DNA of 21,588 nucleotides. Source: Bacteroidota bacterium. GTDB lineage: Bacteria > Bacteroidota > Bacteroidia > Sphingobacteriales > Sphingobacteriaceae. Of the stretch, positions 1 through 7,888 are shown piece by piece (the first letter of the stretch is position 1; every line of letters begins with the position of its first letter). The notes under the pieces were generated by a model. The model made no database searches. It had not been told where the DNA came from and was given only the letters and a program-made list of their open reading frames with translations. The stretch spans positions 1 through 21,588 of the forward strand of contig JABDEQ010000045.1 in NCBI GenBank assembly GCA_013286985.1. The letters run 5' to 3'. The translations under genes were made by a program, and so were the position numbers.

Positions 1-1
1 A

Positions 2-3000
2 TTAGATAAAATAAAGGCTTCTTTAAATATCACAATAACCATTAAGGGTAAAGTGGTAAATGAAAAAGGAGAGCCTTTGCAGGGTGTTACCGTAAAGGTA
101 AAAAATGGCAGCGGTCACATGGTAATAACCAATGCAGAAGGAAAATATTCAATAGAGGCCGTAAACAGGGATGTTTTGATTTTTAGTTATATTGGATACA
201 AATCCAAAGAAATTGAACTATCTGGCGAAACCACATTAAATGTAAGTCTCGATCCTGTTTCTTCGGGTTTAGAACAGGTGGTGGTAGTTGGATATGGAAC
301 TACTAAAAGGAAAGACCTTACGGGCTCTATATCATCTGTTGATGTTAGCGAAGTAAAGGATGTGCCTTTTACCAGTGTTGATCAGGCTTTGAGTGGCAAA
401 GCTGCGGGCGTGCAGGTTGTACAAAGTGACGGATCTCCGGGTGGGGTAGCCAAAATCCGCATTCGCGGCGGTACCTCCATATTAGGCGGAAATGATCCGC
501 TATATATTATTGACGGTGTACAGATAACTGTATCCAACCAATATCTTCAGGGTGCAGGCGAAGTGCCTAATCCGGTTTCAGGCAGCGATAATAACGGCGG
601 TTCCATAAGCAGTTCATTTGCCCGTGGCTTAAATAGTCTTAGTGGTTTAAATGTTAATGACATTGAATCGATTGATATATTAAAAGATGCTTCGGCAACG
701 GCCATTTATGGTTCAAAGGCTGCAAATGGTGTTGTTATTATTACCACAAAAAAGGGTAAGTATAATCAAAAGCCGTCTATCGAATTTAATTATTATGCCG
801 GTTTCTCATCTCCCATAAAACAAAAATTACTGGATGCTGATCAATATAAAATGATCATGACGGAGGCCGCTCAAAATTTGAGCGATGCACAAACAAGTGC
901 CGGCCAGCCTGTTAATGGTATTGCCTACAGTATTTTGCATACGCCAAACTTTTTAGGTACCGCCAATACCGATTGGCTTAACCTGGTATTGCGAAACGGT
1001 TTTGAACAAAATGCTGATTTTGCGGTACGTGGTGGTGGCGAAAATTCCAGGTACTATACTTCATTCTCTTACACCGGCCAGGATGGGGTAATAAAGGGCA
1101 CTGATTTCACCCGTATTTCAGGTAAGGTTAATTTAGACAATAAAATTACCAGTAAGCTGCGTACAGTTACTAATCTCGACTACGGGTTTACAACAAACAA
1201 CATTACTAACGGAGCTTATACGCAGGCACTACTCGCACCGCCTACACTTGCACCTTATAATGCAGATGGTTCTGTTAATAATTTTACCGGCGCTGAGCTT
1301 GGCGGCTCGGTTTCCAGTGGAATACAGAATCCGTTGTCTTTGCTTAACAACGGAGTTAACCAGGGTAAAAATGTTTCATTACTGGGTTCAATTTCACTTG
1401 AATACGATATACTGAAAGATTTAAAGTTTAAAAGTATAGTTTCAGTAAATTATAGTCAATATCATCAATTAGATTACACCCCGAGTACCGCTTTAATTGC
1501 TTCATCTTCGGGTGCGGCTTCATCAAACAATGGCATAGGCTCGGAAGGACAAACAGAATCTACCGATTTATTTTTTGAAAATACATTATCATACAATAAG
1601 CAATTCAACGCAGATAACAGGCTTGATGTGATAGCCGGTACATCATGGGAGCAGAATAAAAGCAGTTCATTTATAGCAAATGGACAATCATATCCTAACG
1701 ATGTAACTTTAACAGATCTTTCGTCGGCTGCCATTACGTTACCTTCATCGGCAAGTTCATCGCAAAATGCTTTATTAAGCTATTATGCGCGTGCCAATTA
1801 TTCATATAAAGACAAGTACTTATTTACTTTTACAGGTCGTTCTGATGCATCGTCCAAATTTCCGGCTGCTAATCGTACCGCACTTTTCCCGTCGGGCGGT
1901 ATAGGCTGGCGCATATCGCAGGAAAATTTCCTTAAAAACGTAAGCTGGATAGACGATATAAAATTAAGGGCAAGTGCCGGATATACCGGTAGCCAGAATA
2001 TTGGCGATTACCTTTACCGTACTTTATATACCCCCGCTACCTATAACGGCACCAATGCTGTAGTGCCTACACAGTTGGGCAACAATACCATCAAATGGGA
2101 ATCTACCTTGCAAAAAGATGCAGGCATCGATTTCTCCTTTTTCAAATCACGCATAACGGGCGATATCGGTATCTATCAAAAGCAAACTTCGGGCCTGTTA
2201 TTTAATGAAACGCTTGCGCCGAGCTCGGCTTACACCAGCGTTATTGCCAACATAGCAGATATCAGGAACAGAGGTTTGGAAATTGACCTAAGAGGAGATA
2301 TAATCAGAAACCATCAGTTTACCTGGAGCAGTGAATTTAATATTTCCTTTAACCGCAGTTTAGTTTCAAACATTAACCAGGCTTTTTCTGATCCTAATGA
2401 GTCAGGTATCTACCTGGGTAATACCATTATTGAAAATGGAAAACCACTTGGTTTGTTTTATGGCGATCAATATCAAGGTATTATAAATACCCAGGCCCAG
2501 CTTACTGCTTATAAGGCTAAGTACTCATTGTCGCAGTTCATTTCTCCGTATTTAAATATTGGCGATGCTATGTATCAGCAAACGCCTTATGGTTTTCCAA
2601 ACAGCAGTTTGGTTATTGGCAACGCCGAGCCTAAGTTTTTTGGCGGCTATACCAATACGCTTGTTTACAAAAACTTCTCTTTAACAAGTTTATTTAACTA
2701 TTCTTATGGTGGCCAGATACTTTATTTATATAGTATTCAGAATAATAGTGTAACTAACTTATCAAATAAAGGAGTAGCCATATTAGGAAGATGGACACCG
2801 GAAAATACTTCAGCCACTATCCCACGCCTTATTTATGGGCAAAATGGTAACATCGGTACCGCAAGCAATAACATTTATAGCGGATCCTTCATTAAGTTAA
2901 AGTCTGTTACCTTATCTTATCAGTTACCTAAGTCTTTAATGGAGAAATGGCAGGTACAATCTGCTTCTATTTATATATCGGCTACCAACTTATTCACTAT

Positions 3001-3127
3001 AACAAAGTATCCTGGTCCTGATCCTGAGGTAAGTAATGATCCCTATAGTTTGATAAGCGGCTATAGCGATGCGAGTTCTTATCCTACAGTTAAGCAATAC
3101 ATTTTAGGTTTTAGAATCGGGTTTTAA
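2..3127 (+). CDS. SusC-like TonB-dependent outer membrane transporter (5' end outside window)
   Basis: This is an outer-membrane TonB-linked beta-barrel of the SusC/RagA family, which imports oligosaccharides, peptides or similar ligands together with a SusD lipoprotein. The reading frame is open from base 2, giving 1041 visible residues. A GTG at 53 is in frame but falls inside the first beta strand of the CarboxypepD_reg-like domain (ITIKGKVVNEKGEPLQGVTV), so it is not the real start. After this domain comes the SusC hallmark VVVGYGT and a plug domain with the typical GVQVVQSDGSPGG, IRIRGG and PLYIIDGV stretches. The rest is a barrel ending in GFRIGF with a terminal aromatic residue. The residues before the first domain (LDKIKASLN) do not look like a signal-peptide cleavage region. 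They resemble the linker after an STN domain, so an STN module may lie upstream (inference). susD starts 18 bases downstream. Transported substrate unknown. Confidence 0.95.
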   Translation, partial: LDKIKASLNITITIKGKVVNEKGEPLQGVTVKVKNGSGHMVITNAEGKYSIEAVNRDVLIFSYIGYKSKEIELSGETTLNVSLDPVSSGLEQVVVVGYGTTKRKDLTGSISSVDVSEVKDVPFTSVDQALSGKAAGVQVVQSDGSPGGVAKIRIRGGTSILGGNDPLYIIDGVQITVSNQYLQGAGEVPNPVSGSDNNGGSISSSFARGLNSLSGLNVNDIESIDILKDASATAIYGSKAANGVVIITTKKGKYNQKPSIEFNYYAGFSSPIKQKLLDADQYKMIMTEAAQNLSDAQTSAGQPVNGIAYSILHTPNFLGTANTDWLNLVLRNGFEQNADFAVRGGGENSRYYTSFSYTGQDGVIKGTDFTRISGKVNLDNKITSKLRTVTNLDYGFTTNNITNGAYTQALLAPPTLAPYNADGSVNNFTGAELGGSVSSGIQNPLSLLNNGVNQGKNVSLLGSISLEYDILKDLKFKSIVSVNYSQYHQLDYTPSTALIASSSGAASSNNGIGSEGQTESTDLFFENTLSYNKQFNADNRLDVIAGTSWEQNKSSSFIANGQSYPNDVTLTDLSSAAITLPSSASSSQNALLSYYARANYSYKDKYLFTFTGRSDASSKFPAANRTALFPSGGIGWRISQENFLKNVSWIDDIKLRASAGYTGSQNIGDYLYRTLYTPATYNGTNAVVPTQLGNNTIKWESTLQKDAGIDFSFFKSRITGDIGIYQKQTSGLLFNETLAPSSAYTSVIANIADIRNRGLEIDLRGDIIRNHQFTWSSEFNISFNRSLVSNINQAFSDPNESGIYLGNTIIENGKPLGLFYGDQYQGIINTQAQLTAYKAKYSLSQFISPYLNIGDAMYQQTPYGFPNSSLVIGNAEPKFFGGYTNTLVYKNFSLTSLFNYSYGGQILYLYSIQNNSVTNLSNKGVAILGRWTPENTSATIPRLIYGQNGNIGTASNNIYSGSFIKLKSVTLSYQLPKSLMEKWQVQSASIYISATNLFTITKYPGPDPEVSNDPYSLISGYSDASSYPTVKQYILGFRIGF

Positions 3128-3145
3128 CAAAAATTAAATAAGAAG

Positions 3146-4555
3146 ATGAAGAAGTTAATATATATTTTACTGGCTGTGGCTTTGTTTTCGCAGTCGGCCT
3201 GTAAAAAGCAGTTGGATGCACTTCCAAAAAATGCCGAAGTAGAGGGCAATGCCATAGTTGATGAGCCAAGTGCTAATGTAGCGCTTAATGGTGTTTATTA
3301 TTGTTTTGCCAATGCCAATAATATCTCAACCAATTGGAACAATAATAAAATAATGGGCTCTTTATTTGCCGGTTACATTGGGTCGGGAAACGGGGCTACT
3401 GATGATGAATCGGATATTTTTGGAAATACCGTTTACGGTACCGAATGGGGACGTTACTATACGCTGATTAATGCTGCTAATGGAGTTAACCAGGACGTAC
3501 AGACACTTGCCGATAATAAATTTGCTGATGGCCGTAAAACGCAAATCCTGGCCGAAGCACGGTTTTTGAGGGCGTTTGGACATTTTAAATTGCTTAGTTA
3601 TTTTGGGCAGTGGTTTGATGTAACCAGCCCATACGGCATTATTATAGAAACCCAGTTTAACACCTTAACCAACATTAACCAGCCGCGCAACACCGTAAAG
3701 GATTGCTATACATCTATTTTAAACGATCTGGATTATGCAATAGCCAATGCGGCTAGTACCAGCAGTAATGTTTATGTAAATAAATGGACCGCTATGGCGC
3801 TAAAAATGCGCGTGCTGTTAAGCAGAGCGCAAGGCGATGATTTAACCCAGGCAATAACTTTGGCTAATACTATTATCAGCGGCAGCCCTTATACACTGGA
3901 GCCTAATGAAAAGGATATTTTTTATACCAAAGGCTTAGCCAGTAATGAAGTGATACTGGGCGTTCAGCCGCAGGCTAATCAGGATCTGTATTATTCAAAC
4001 TCAAGTGAAGATTTTATAGGCGCATCGGCATTTTATGAGGCAAAACCTGCTTTATATACGCTATTGCAAAATGATCCGCGTGCAAGTTGGGTAATAGGCG
4101 CTGCTGATAGTACCAATGTGGGTAGCTATTATTTTATCAAATATATTCAGCCCGCCAAAATCTCCACTCAACTTTCAGAAGTAGCATACGCATTCCGACT
4201 TTCAGAAGTGTACCTGATGCTGGCCGAAGCAACTGTACGCTCGGGCGGGGATTTAAATGCCGCAAAAACCACCTTAAAAACGGTAATGAGTAAAGCTGGC
4301 GTAACTGATTTTACCGCAGTTAATGCGGCTGCTACAGCTAATGATGTAGCCATACAAATATATTATGAATATGCCCGAAACTTTGTGGGCGAGGATGGTA
4401 TAGAGTGGATGGCATTATTGCGCTTGCCTTTGGCAACAGTTGAGCAATTAAGGCCAACTATAACAAGTAATGTGCAATATATTTTGCCAATTCCACACGC
4501 TGAATTTATAAGTAATCCAAATATTGGACCCCAAAACCCCGGCTATAGTAAATAG
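3146..4555 (+). CDS. SusD/RagB-like surface lipoprotein
   Basis: This is the substrate-binding lipoprotein partner (469 aa) that caps the SusC barrel on the cell surface. It has a lipoprotein-type signal peptide: a basic start (MKK), a hydrophobic core, then SQSAC with the lipidated cysteine at residue 19, followed by KKQLD as in many SusD proteins. The middle contains SusD TPR-like helices, including the family-typical AEARFLRAFGHFKLL around residue 135 and a later AYAFRLSEVYLMLAEA helix. The C-terminus ILPIPHAEFISNPNIGPQNPGY is the standard RagB/SusD ending. Short spacing from susC indicates co-transcription. Ligand specificity cannot be read from the sequence, and no glycosidase accompanies the pair on this strand. 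A terminator-like hairpin follows the gene. Confidence 0.95.
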   Translation: MKKLIYILLAVALFSQSACKKQLDALPKNAEVEGNAIVDEPSANVALNGVYYCFANANNISTNWNNNKIMGSLFAGYIGSGNGATDDESDIFGNTVYGTEWGRYYTLINAANGVNQDVQTLADNKFADGRKTQILAEARFLRAFGHFKLLSYFGQWFDVTSPYGIIIETQFNTLTNINQPRNTVKDCYTSILNDLDYAIANAASTSSNVYVNKWTAMALKMRVLLSRAQGDDLTQAITLANTIISGSPYTLEPNEKDIFYTKGLASNEVILGVQPQANQDLYYSNSSEDFIGASAFYEAKPALYTLLQNDPRASWVIGAADSTNVGSYYFIKYIQPAKISTQLSEVAYAFRLSEVYLMLAEATVRSGGDLNAAKTTLKTVMSKAGVTDFTAVNAAATANDVAIQIYYEYARNFVGEDGIEWMALLRLPLATVEQLRPTITSNVQYILPIPHAEFISNPNIGPQNPGYSK

Positions 4556-4577
4556 TAAATAGATCAGTTTTCCAATT

Positions 4578-4635
4578 CAGGGCTGCCTGTTGCAGGTCAT
4601 TAATGCGTTGAGCCTGCAAGGCAGTTCCTGTTTTT
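4578..4635 (+). terminator. Terminator- or attenuator-like hairpin after susD
   Basis: In the 123-base gap between susD and the TlpA gene, CTGCC plus TTGCAGG (4583-4596, with a 2-base bulge) pairs with CCTGCAAGGCAG (4613-4624). CAGG (4578-4581) can pair further with CCTG (4627-4630) across a small internal loop. The loop is about 16 bases. TTTTT follows directly at 4631-4635. This fits an intrinsic terminator on the plus strand. Because of the bulges and the A/T-rich continuation it could also be a partial terminator or an mRNA stabiliser that lowers expression of the genes after susCD. I saw no clear Bacteroidota promoter (TTTG and TAnnTTTG) between it and the next start. Confidence 0.55.
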
Positions 4636-4678
4636 AACTTATTTATTCTGAATATAAATAGCTGTAATTCAAATAATA

Positions 4679-5818
4679 ATGAAATTTAAGATTTTAATTT
4701 TTGCTTCGCTGCTGCCCTTTTTTGCTGCAGCACAAGCACCAAATTTTACCATATCTGGTAAAATTGGCAATCTGGATAGACCTGCCATGGTTTACCTCGA
4801 TTATACAAATAATGTGACAGGTGGTGAAGATTCTACATTGCTGGTTAACGGAACCTTTAGTTTCTCAGGGCATACCGATGGCATTTCTACCGCCCGGTTG
4901 TCATTGGGTCATAACGGTGAAGGAAAGCGCCTGTCTATTTACAAAGGTGGCGATAATATTTATTTCTATTTCGCAGCCGAAAAAATGACTATTGGCTCAA
5001 AAGACTCATTAATAAACGCCGAAGTAAAGGGATCAAAAGTTTATGACGAATACACTGCTTATAATAAAACAATTGGTGGCTCCATTATGGAACTTGACAG
5101 AATGGCCAATAATGAACTAAGCAGCGGAACTCCCCAGCAGCAGAAAGATACCAACTTCTTTAAATCGGTTGATGCCCGGTTCCGTAAAAGGGTGGCCCAA
5201 AGAAGAGAAAAGCAAATTCAGTTTGCAAAGGATAACCCCGATTCATTTTTTGCATTGGTGGCTTTAACAGATGCGGCAGGCTCTAAAATGGATGTTGCAA
5301 AAATTGAACCTATTTATAATGCCATTACTGAAAATATACGTGCAACAGGTTTGGGTAAAAACATGGCAAAACGGATACAGGCGGCACACGCCATAGTAGT
5401 GGGCGATCTGGCGCCTTCATTTACATTAAACGATGTTAACGGTAAACCCATATCTCTTGCTGATTTAAAAGGTAAGGTAGTACTAATTGATTTTTGGGCA
5501 AGCTGGTGCGAGCCCTGCCGTGCCGAAAGCCCTAATCTTAAAACACAATACGAACTGTATAAAAACAAGGGTTTTGAAATACTTTCCATATCAGTTGATA
5601 CCGATAGAAAGAGCTGGTTAAAAGCCATTGCCGATGATGGCTTACCATGGTTGCAGGCATCTGACTTGAAAGGGTTTAACAGCGAGACCGTGAAGTTGTA
5701 TGGAATAGGAGGGGTGCCTTCCTTTTTTTTGATTGACCGCGATGGAAAAATTATTGCCAATGCTAACATACAAGGCGCGCCGCTTAACCAAAGGCTGGCA
5801 GAAATGTTTAAAAATTAA
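4679..5818 (+). CDS. DUF4369 / TlpA-type periplasmic thioredoxin
   Basis: This is a predicted periplasmic thiol-disulfide oxidoreductase of the TlpA/ResA type (379 aa). It begins with a signal peptide (MKFKILIFASLLPFFAAAQA, likely cut near residue 18-20). A DUF4369 beta domain follows at about residues 22-115 (FTISGKIGNLDRPAMVYLDY), then a charged helical spacer. The thioredoxin fold occupies about 240-379, with the redox motif WCEPC (C277, C280) after DFWAS and the cis-proline loop GGVPSFFLID. The CXXC cysteines sit at codons 5507-5509 and 5516-5518. TlpA proteins usually keep cysteines of secreted or cytochrome proteins reduced. Here the next gene carries a DsbD-alpha-like cysteine pair, which suggests a redox partnership (inference). 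Bacteroidota often carry DUF4369-TlpA genes beside susCD, with client proteins mostly unknown. Confidence 0.93.
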   Translation: MKFKILIFASLLPFFAAAQAPNFTISGKIGNLDRPAMVYLDYTNNVTGGEDSTLLVNGTFSFSGHTDGISTARLSLGHNGEGKRLSIYKGGDNIYFYFAAEKMTIGSKDSLINAEVKGSKVYDEYTAYNKTIGGSIMELDRMANNELSSGTPQQQKDTNFFKSVDARFRKRVAQRREKQIQFAKDNPDSFFALVALTDAAGSKMDVAKIEPIYNAITENIRATGLGKNMAKRIQAAHAIVVGDLAPSFTLNDVNGKPISLADLKGKVVLIDFWASWCEPCRAESPNLKTQYELYKNKGFEILSISVDTDRKSWLKAIADDGLPWLQASDLKGFNSETVKLYGIGGVPSFFLIDRDGKIIANANIQGAPLNQRLAEMFKN

Positions 5819-5870
5819 TTGATAGTACAGGATAAGGCAGGTTAATACAACCTGTTTAAGAACTAATGTT

Positions 5871-7754
5871 ATGAAAAAAACTATTCTGTTATTGCTTGTC
5901 ATGATTTCGGCGATAGCTGTAACATCGGCATCAGCATTTAATGGCCCGGCTGCAAAAATTGCTTTAAAAATTCTGTATGTAGGATACGATCCGCAAAAAC
6001 CGATGCCCGCTAAACTGGTGTGGTATATGCCGTCAGAAAAACGTTACACCGAGTTTTATAAAACACGGATGCCTGCCTTTAAAAGCTTTTTAGAGCAAAA
6101 TTTTACTGAAGTAAAAACGGTTGACGGCAGGGATTACAACGTAAAGATGTCTGACGATGTTGATGTTACTATTTTTGATGCCTACCCCGTTAACCTACCG
6201 GCGGATTTTAACCGGCCAGCCATTTTAATGGCGGCTGCAGCTCCTGATATTGGAATGCCAATAGGTTTAAAATTTGATTGGTATTGCCAGTGCCTTGAAA
6301 GCGACGCCCTGAATATTAAAACCGGGCACGAAATATTTAATACACCCAACAAGGTTAATTTAACCATGGTAACCTGGCCAACCCCCGGCGGTTTTTTCAA
6401 TGGTTTTCAGGGTGCTAAAACGCCTAAAACTATGCCGATGTGGCGGGTAATGACGGTGGACGGCCTTGACGAAAAAAATCCGTATCTGATTGGTATGGTT
6501 GCCCATGGAGAAGGTTTTGACGACTCGCCCGATGCCGAAGTTATTTCGGGAGGAGTATGCCTTAAAAATGCAGAAGCAGTGGCGCTGGGACGCCATGGAA
6601 ATTATTTTATGTGGGGCTTTGCCGCCTCGCCCGATTTTATGACTGACGAAGCCAACCAGGTTTTTGTAAATACTATCTGTTACATTAAAAAGTTTGACAG
6701 AAAATCGCCCATCGTTAAAAAAATTCAACAGGCAACCAGGGAAGAAATTGATGAGAACATTTATCGCGCTGATGAAGATCTGTATCAAAAATCAATTATA
6801 GCGAGAAAAGAGGGGAACGAACGGCTAAAAAAAATGCAGCAGGAATTAAGGGATAAAAAAGCAGCGGGCGAGGATATTGGCAAAGGCAATGAAATGTTTT
6901 TGAAAATGCCTTTAACAAACGATGTACAAAGCTTTGAAGACTACTTAAAAGATTGGGAAGGTGCTGATCTGTTTAAGCAATTCGGAACTGATGCCAAATT
7001 ATATCGCGCCTATTTCAGAGATAACTATGAATATTTTTATCCATCCGGATTTCAGAGCCTGCAGTTAGATACTGATGCCCGTAAGCTGGGAATTTCAAAC
7101 AGAAGCCCTTTGATGCTCGAAAAATGTATCAGTATGCTTGAAAAAGACGAAAATGACCAGTTGGCTCGCCGGCTTTTAACACGCTATACTAACGAAAAAT
7201 TTATTACGTCGGCGCAATGGCGAAACTGGTATGAAACGAACAAGGGCAAACTCTTTTATACCGAAGCAGGCGGTTTTAAATTTATGGTAAATACTTATGG
7301 TTCAGTAGTAAAATCTGCTGAGTCATCTGCTGCCGTATCATCCTCTGAAAAAGCCGATGGGCCAACTCTCGCTGATCCTGTTAGTGTTACGGCCCGGTTA
7401 GTTTACGACGATGATAATAAAAACTCAACCGTGATTATTGAAGCAGATATTTTAAAAGGCTGGCACATTTACGCCTATCTGCCTAAAGATAGTCCATATA
7501 TACTAACAGAAACTTTGCTCGAATTGCCTGACGGTGCCAAAAGCAGCAATAACGGATGGGAAAGTTCTGCGGCGGTGCCTTTTCCTAACAGCGATAATAT
7601 GTTTGTTTATGAAGACAAGGTTACTTTTAAAATAAAGGTAAATATGACCAATGTTAAGCCCGGATCTGTCATCAATTGCGGACTATACTATCAAACCTGC
7701 AATGATAAAAAATGCTTGCAACCACAAAAAAAGGTAATTGTGCTAAAAGTATAA
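5871..7754 (+). CDS. Secreted protein with ThuA/GATase-like N-terminal region and DsbD-alpha-like C-terminal domain
   Basis: This is a 627-aa exported protein with no named function that I recognise. A signal peptide covers about residues 1-22 (MKKTILLLLVMISAIAVTSA). Residues about 30-275 look like a ThuA/class-I-GATase-like alpha/beta fold: strand KILYVGYD, then VDVTIFDAYP, LIGMVAHGEGF, VALGRHGNYFMWGFAASPDFMT and FVNTICYIKKFD. Residues about 278-345 form a Lys/Glu-rich helical, possibly coiled-coil, linker. About 400-475 is a small helical repeat-like region with an aromatic WRNWYETNKGKLFY. A Ser-rich linker leads to a beta domain (about 503-627) with GWHIYAYLP and YYQTCNDKKCLQP. The latter resembles the N-terminal immunoglobulin-like redox domain of DsbD, with C610 and C615 as the likely pair. 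No membrane segments are present, so it is not a DsbD. It lies 52 bases after the TlpA gene, which supports a shared thiol relay (inference). Domain assignments are by eye. Confidence 0.8.
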   Translation: MKKTILLLLVMISAIAVTSASAFNGPAAKIALKILYVGYDPQKPMPAKLVWYMPSEKRYTEFYKTRMPAFKSFLEQNFTEVKTVDGRDYNVKMSDDVDVTIFDAYPVNLPADFNRPAILMAAAAPDIGMPIGLKFDWYCQCLESDALNIKTGHEIFNTPNKVNLTMVTWPTPGGFFNGFQGAKTPKTMPMWRVMTVDGLDEKNPYLIGMVAHGEGFDDSPDAEVISGGVCLKNAEAVALGRHGNYFMWGFAASPDFMTDEANQVFVNTICYIKKFDRKSPIVKKIQQATREEIDENIYRADEDLYQKSIIARKEGNERLKKMQQELRDKKAAGEDIGKGNEMFLKMPLTNDVQSFEDYLKDWEGADLFKQFGTDAKLYRAYFRDNYEYFYPSGFQSLQLDTDARKLGISNRSPLMLEKCISMLEKDENDQLARRLLTRYTNEKFITSAQWRNWYETNKGKLFYTEAGGFKFMVNTYGSVVKSAESSAAVSSSEKADGPTLADPVSVTARLVYDDDNKNSTVIIEADILKGWHIYAYLPKDSPYILTETLLELPDGAKSSNNGWESSAAVPFPNSDNMFVYEDKVTFKIKVNMTNVKPGSVINCGLYYQTCNDKKCLQPQKKVIVLKV

Positions 7755-7888
7755 CATCTCAATAACCACTCCTATACTATTAAAAAAATCACCGGCGACG
7801 GCGGCCATTTTGAAGGATGCCTTACTGTCGTTATGGAATTTATTGCCCATAATTTAAGTATAAAAAAATAACAGATTAATAAAAACTA

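Noticed and set aside
53..55. GTG as the start codon of the SusC gene
   Set aside because: The frame is open to base 2 and family-typical beta-strand sequence continues upstream, so the true start is outside the window.
5314..5769. 151-residue minus-strand open frame, and a similar one at 6360-6788
   Set aside because: Both lie opposite well-supported genes and have low-quality translations without motifs.
5838..5854. CAGGTT-AATAC-AACCTG hairpin followed by TTT between the TlpA and ThuA/DsbD-like genes
   Set aside because: It has only six base pairs with a weak T tract in a 52-base gap, and such short repeats arise by chance. Not called as a terminator.
7755..7888. 134-base spacer before the M16 gene with a GC-rich patch (around 7792-7806) and an open frame to TAA at 7869
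   Set aside because: There is no credible start codon, no recognisable peptide and no convincing hairpin or promoter. It may be a decayed fragment or plain spacer, and nothing can be supported.
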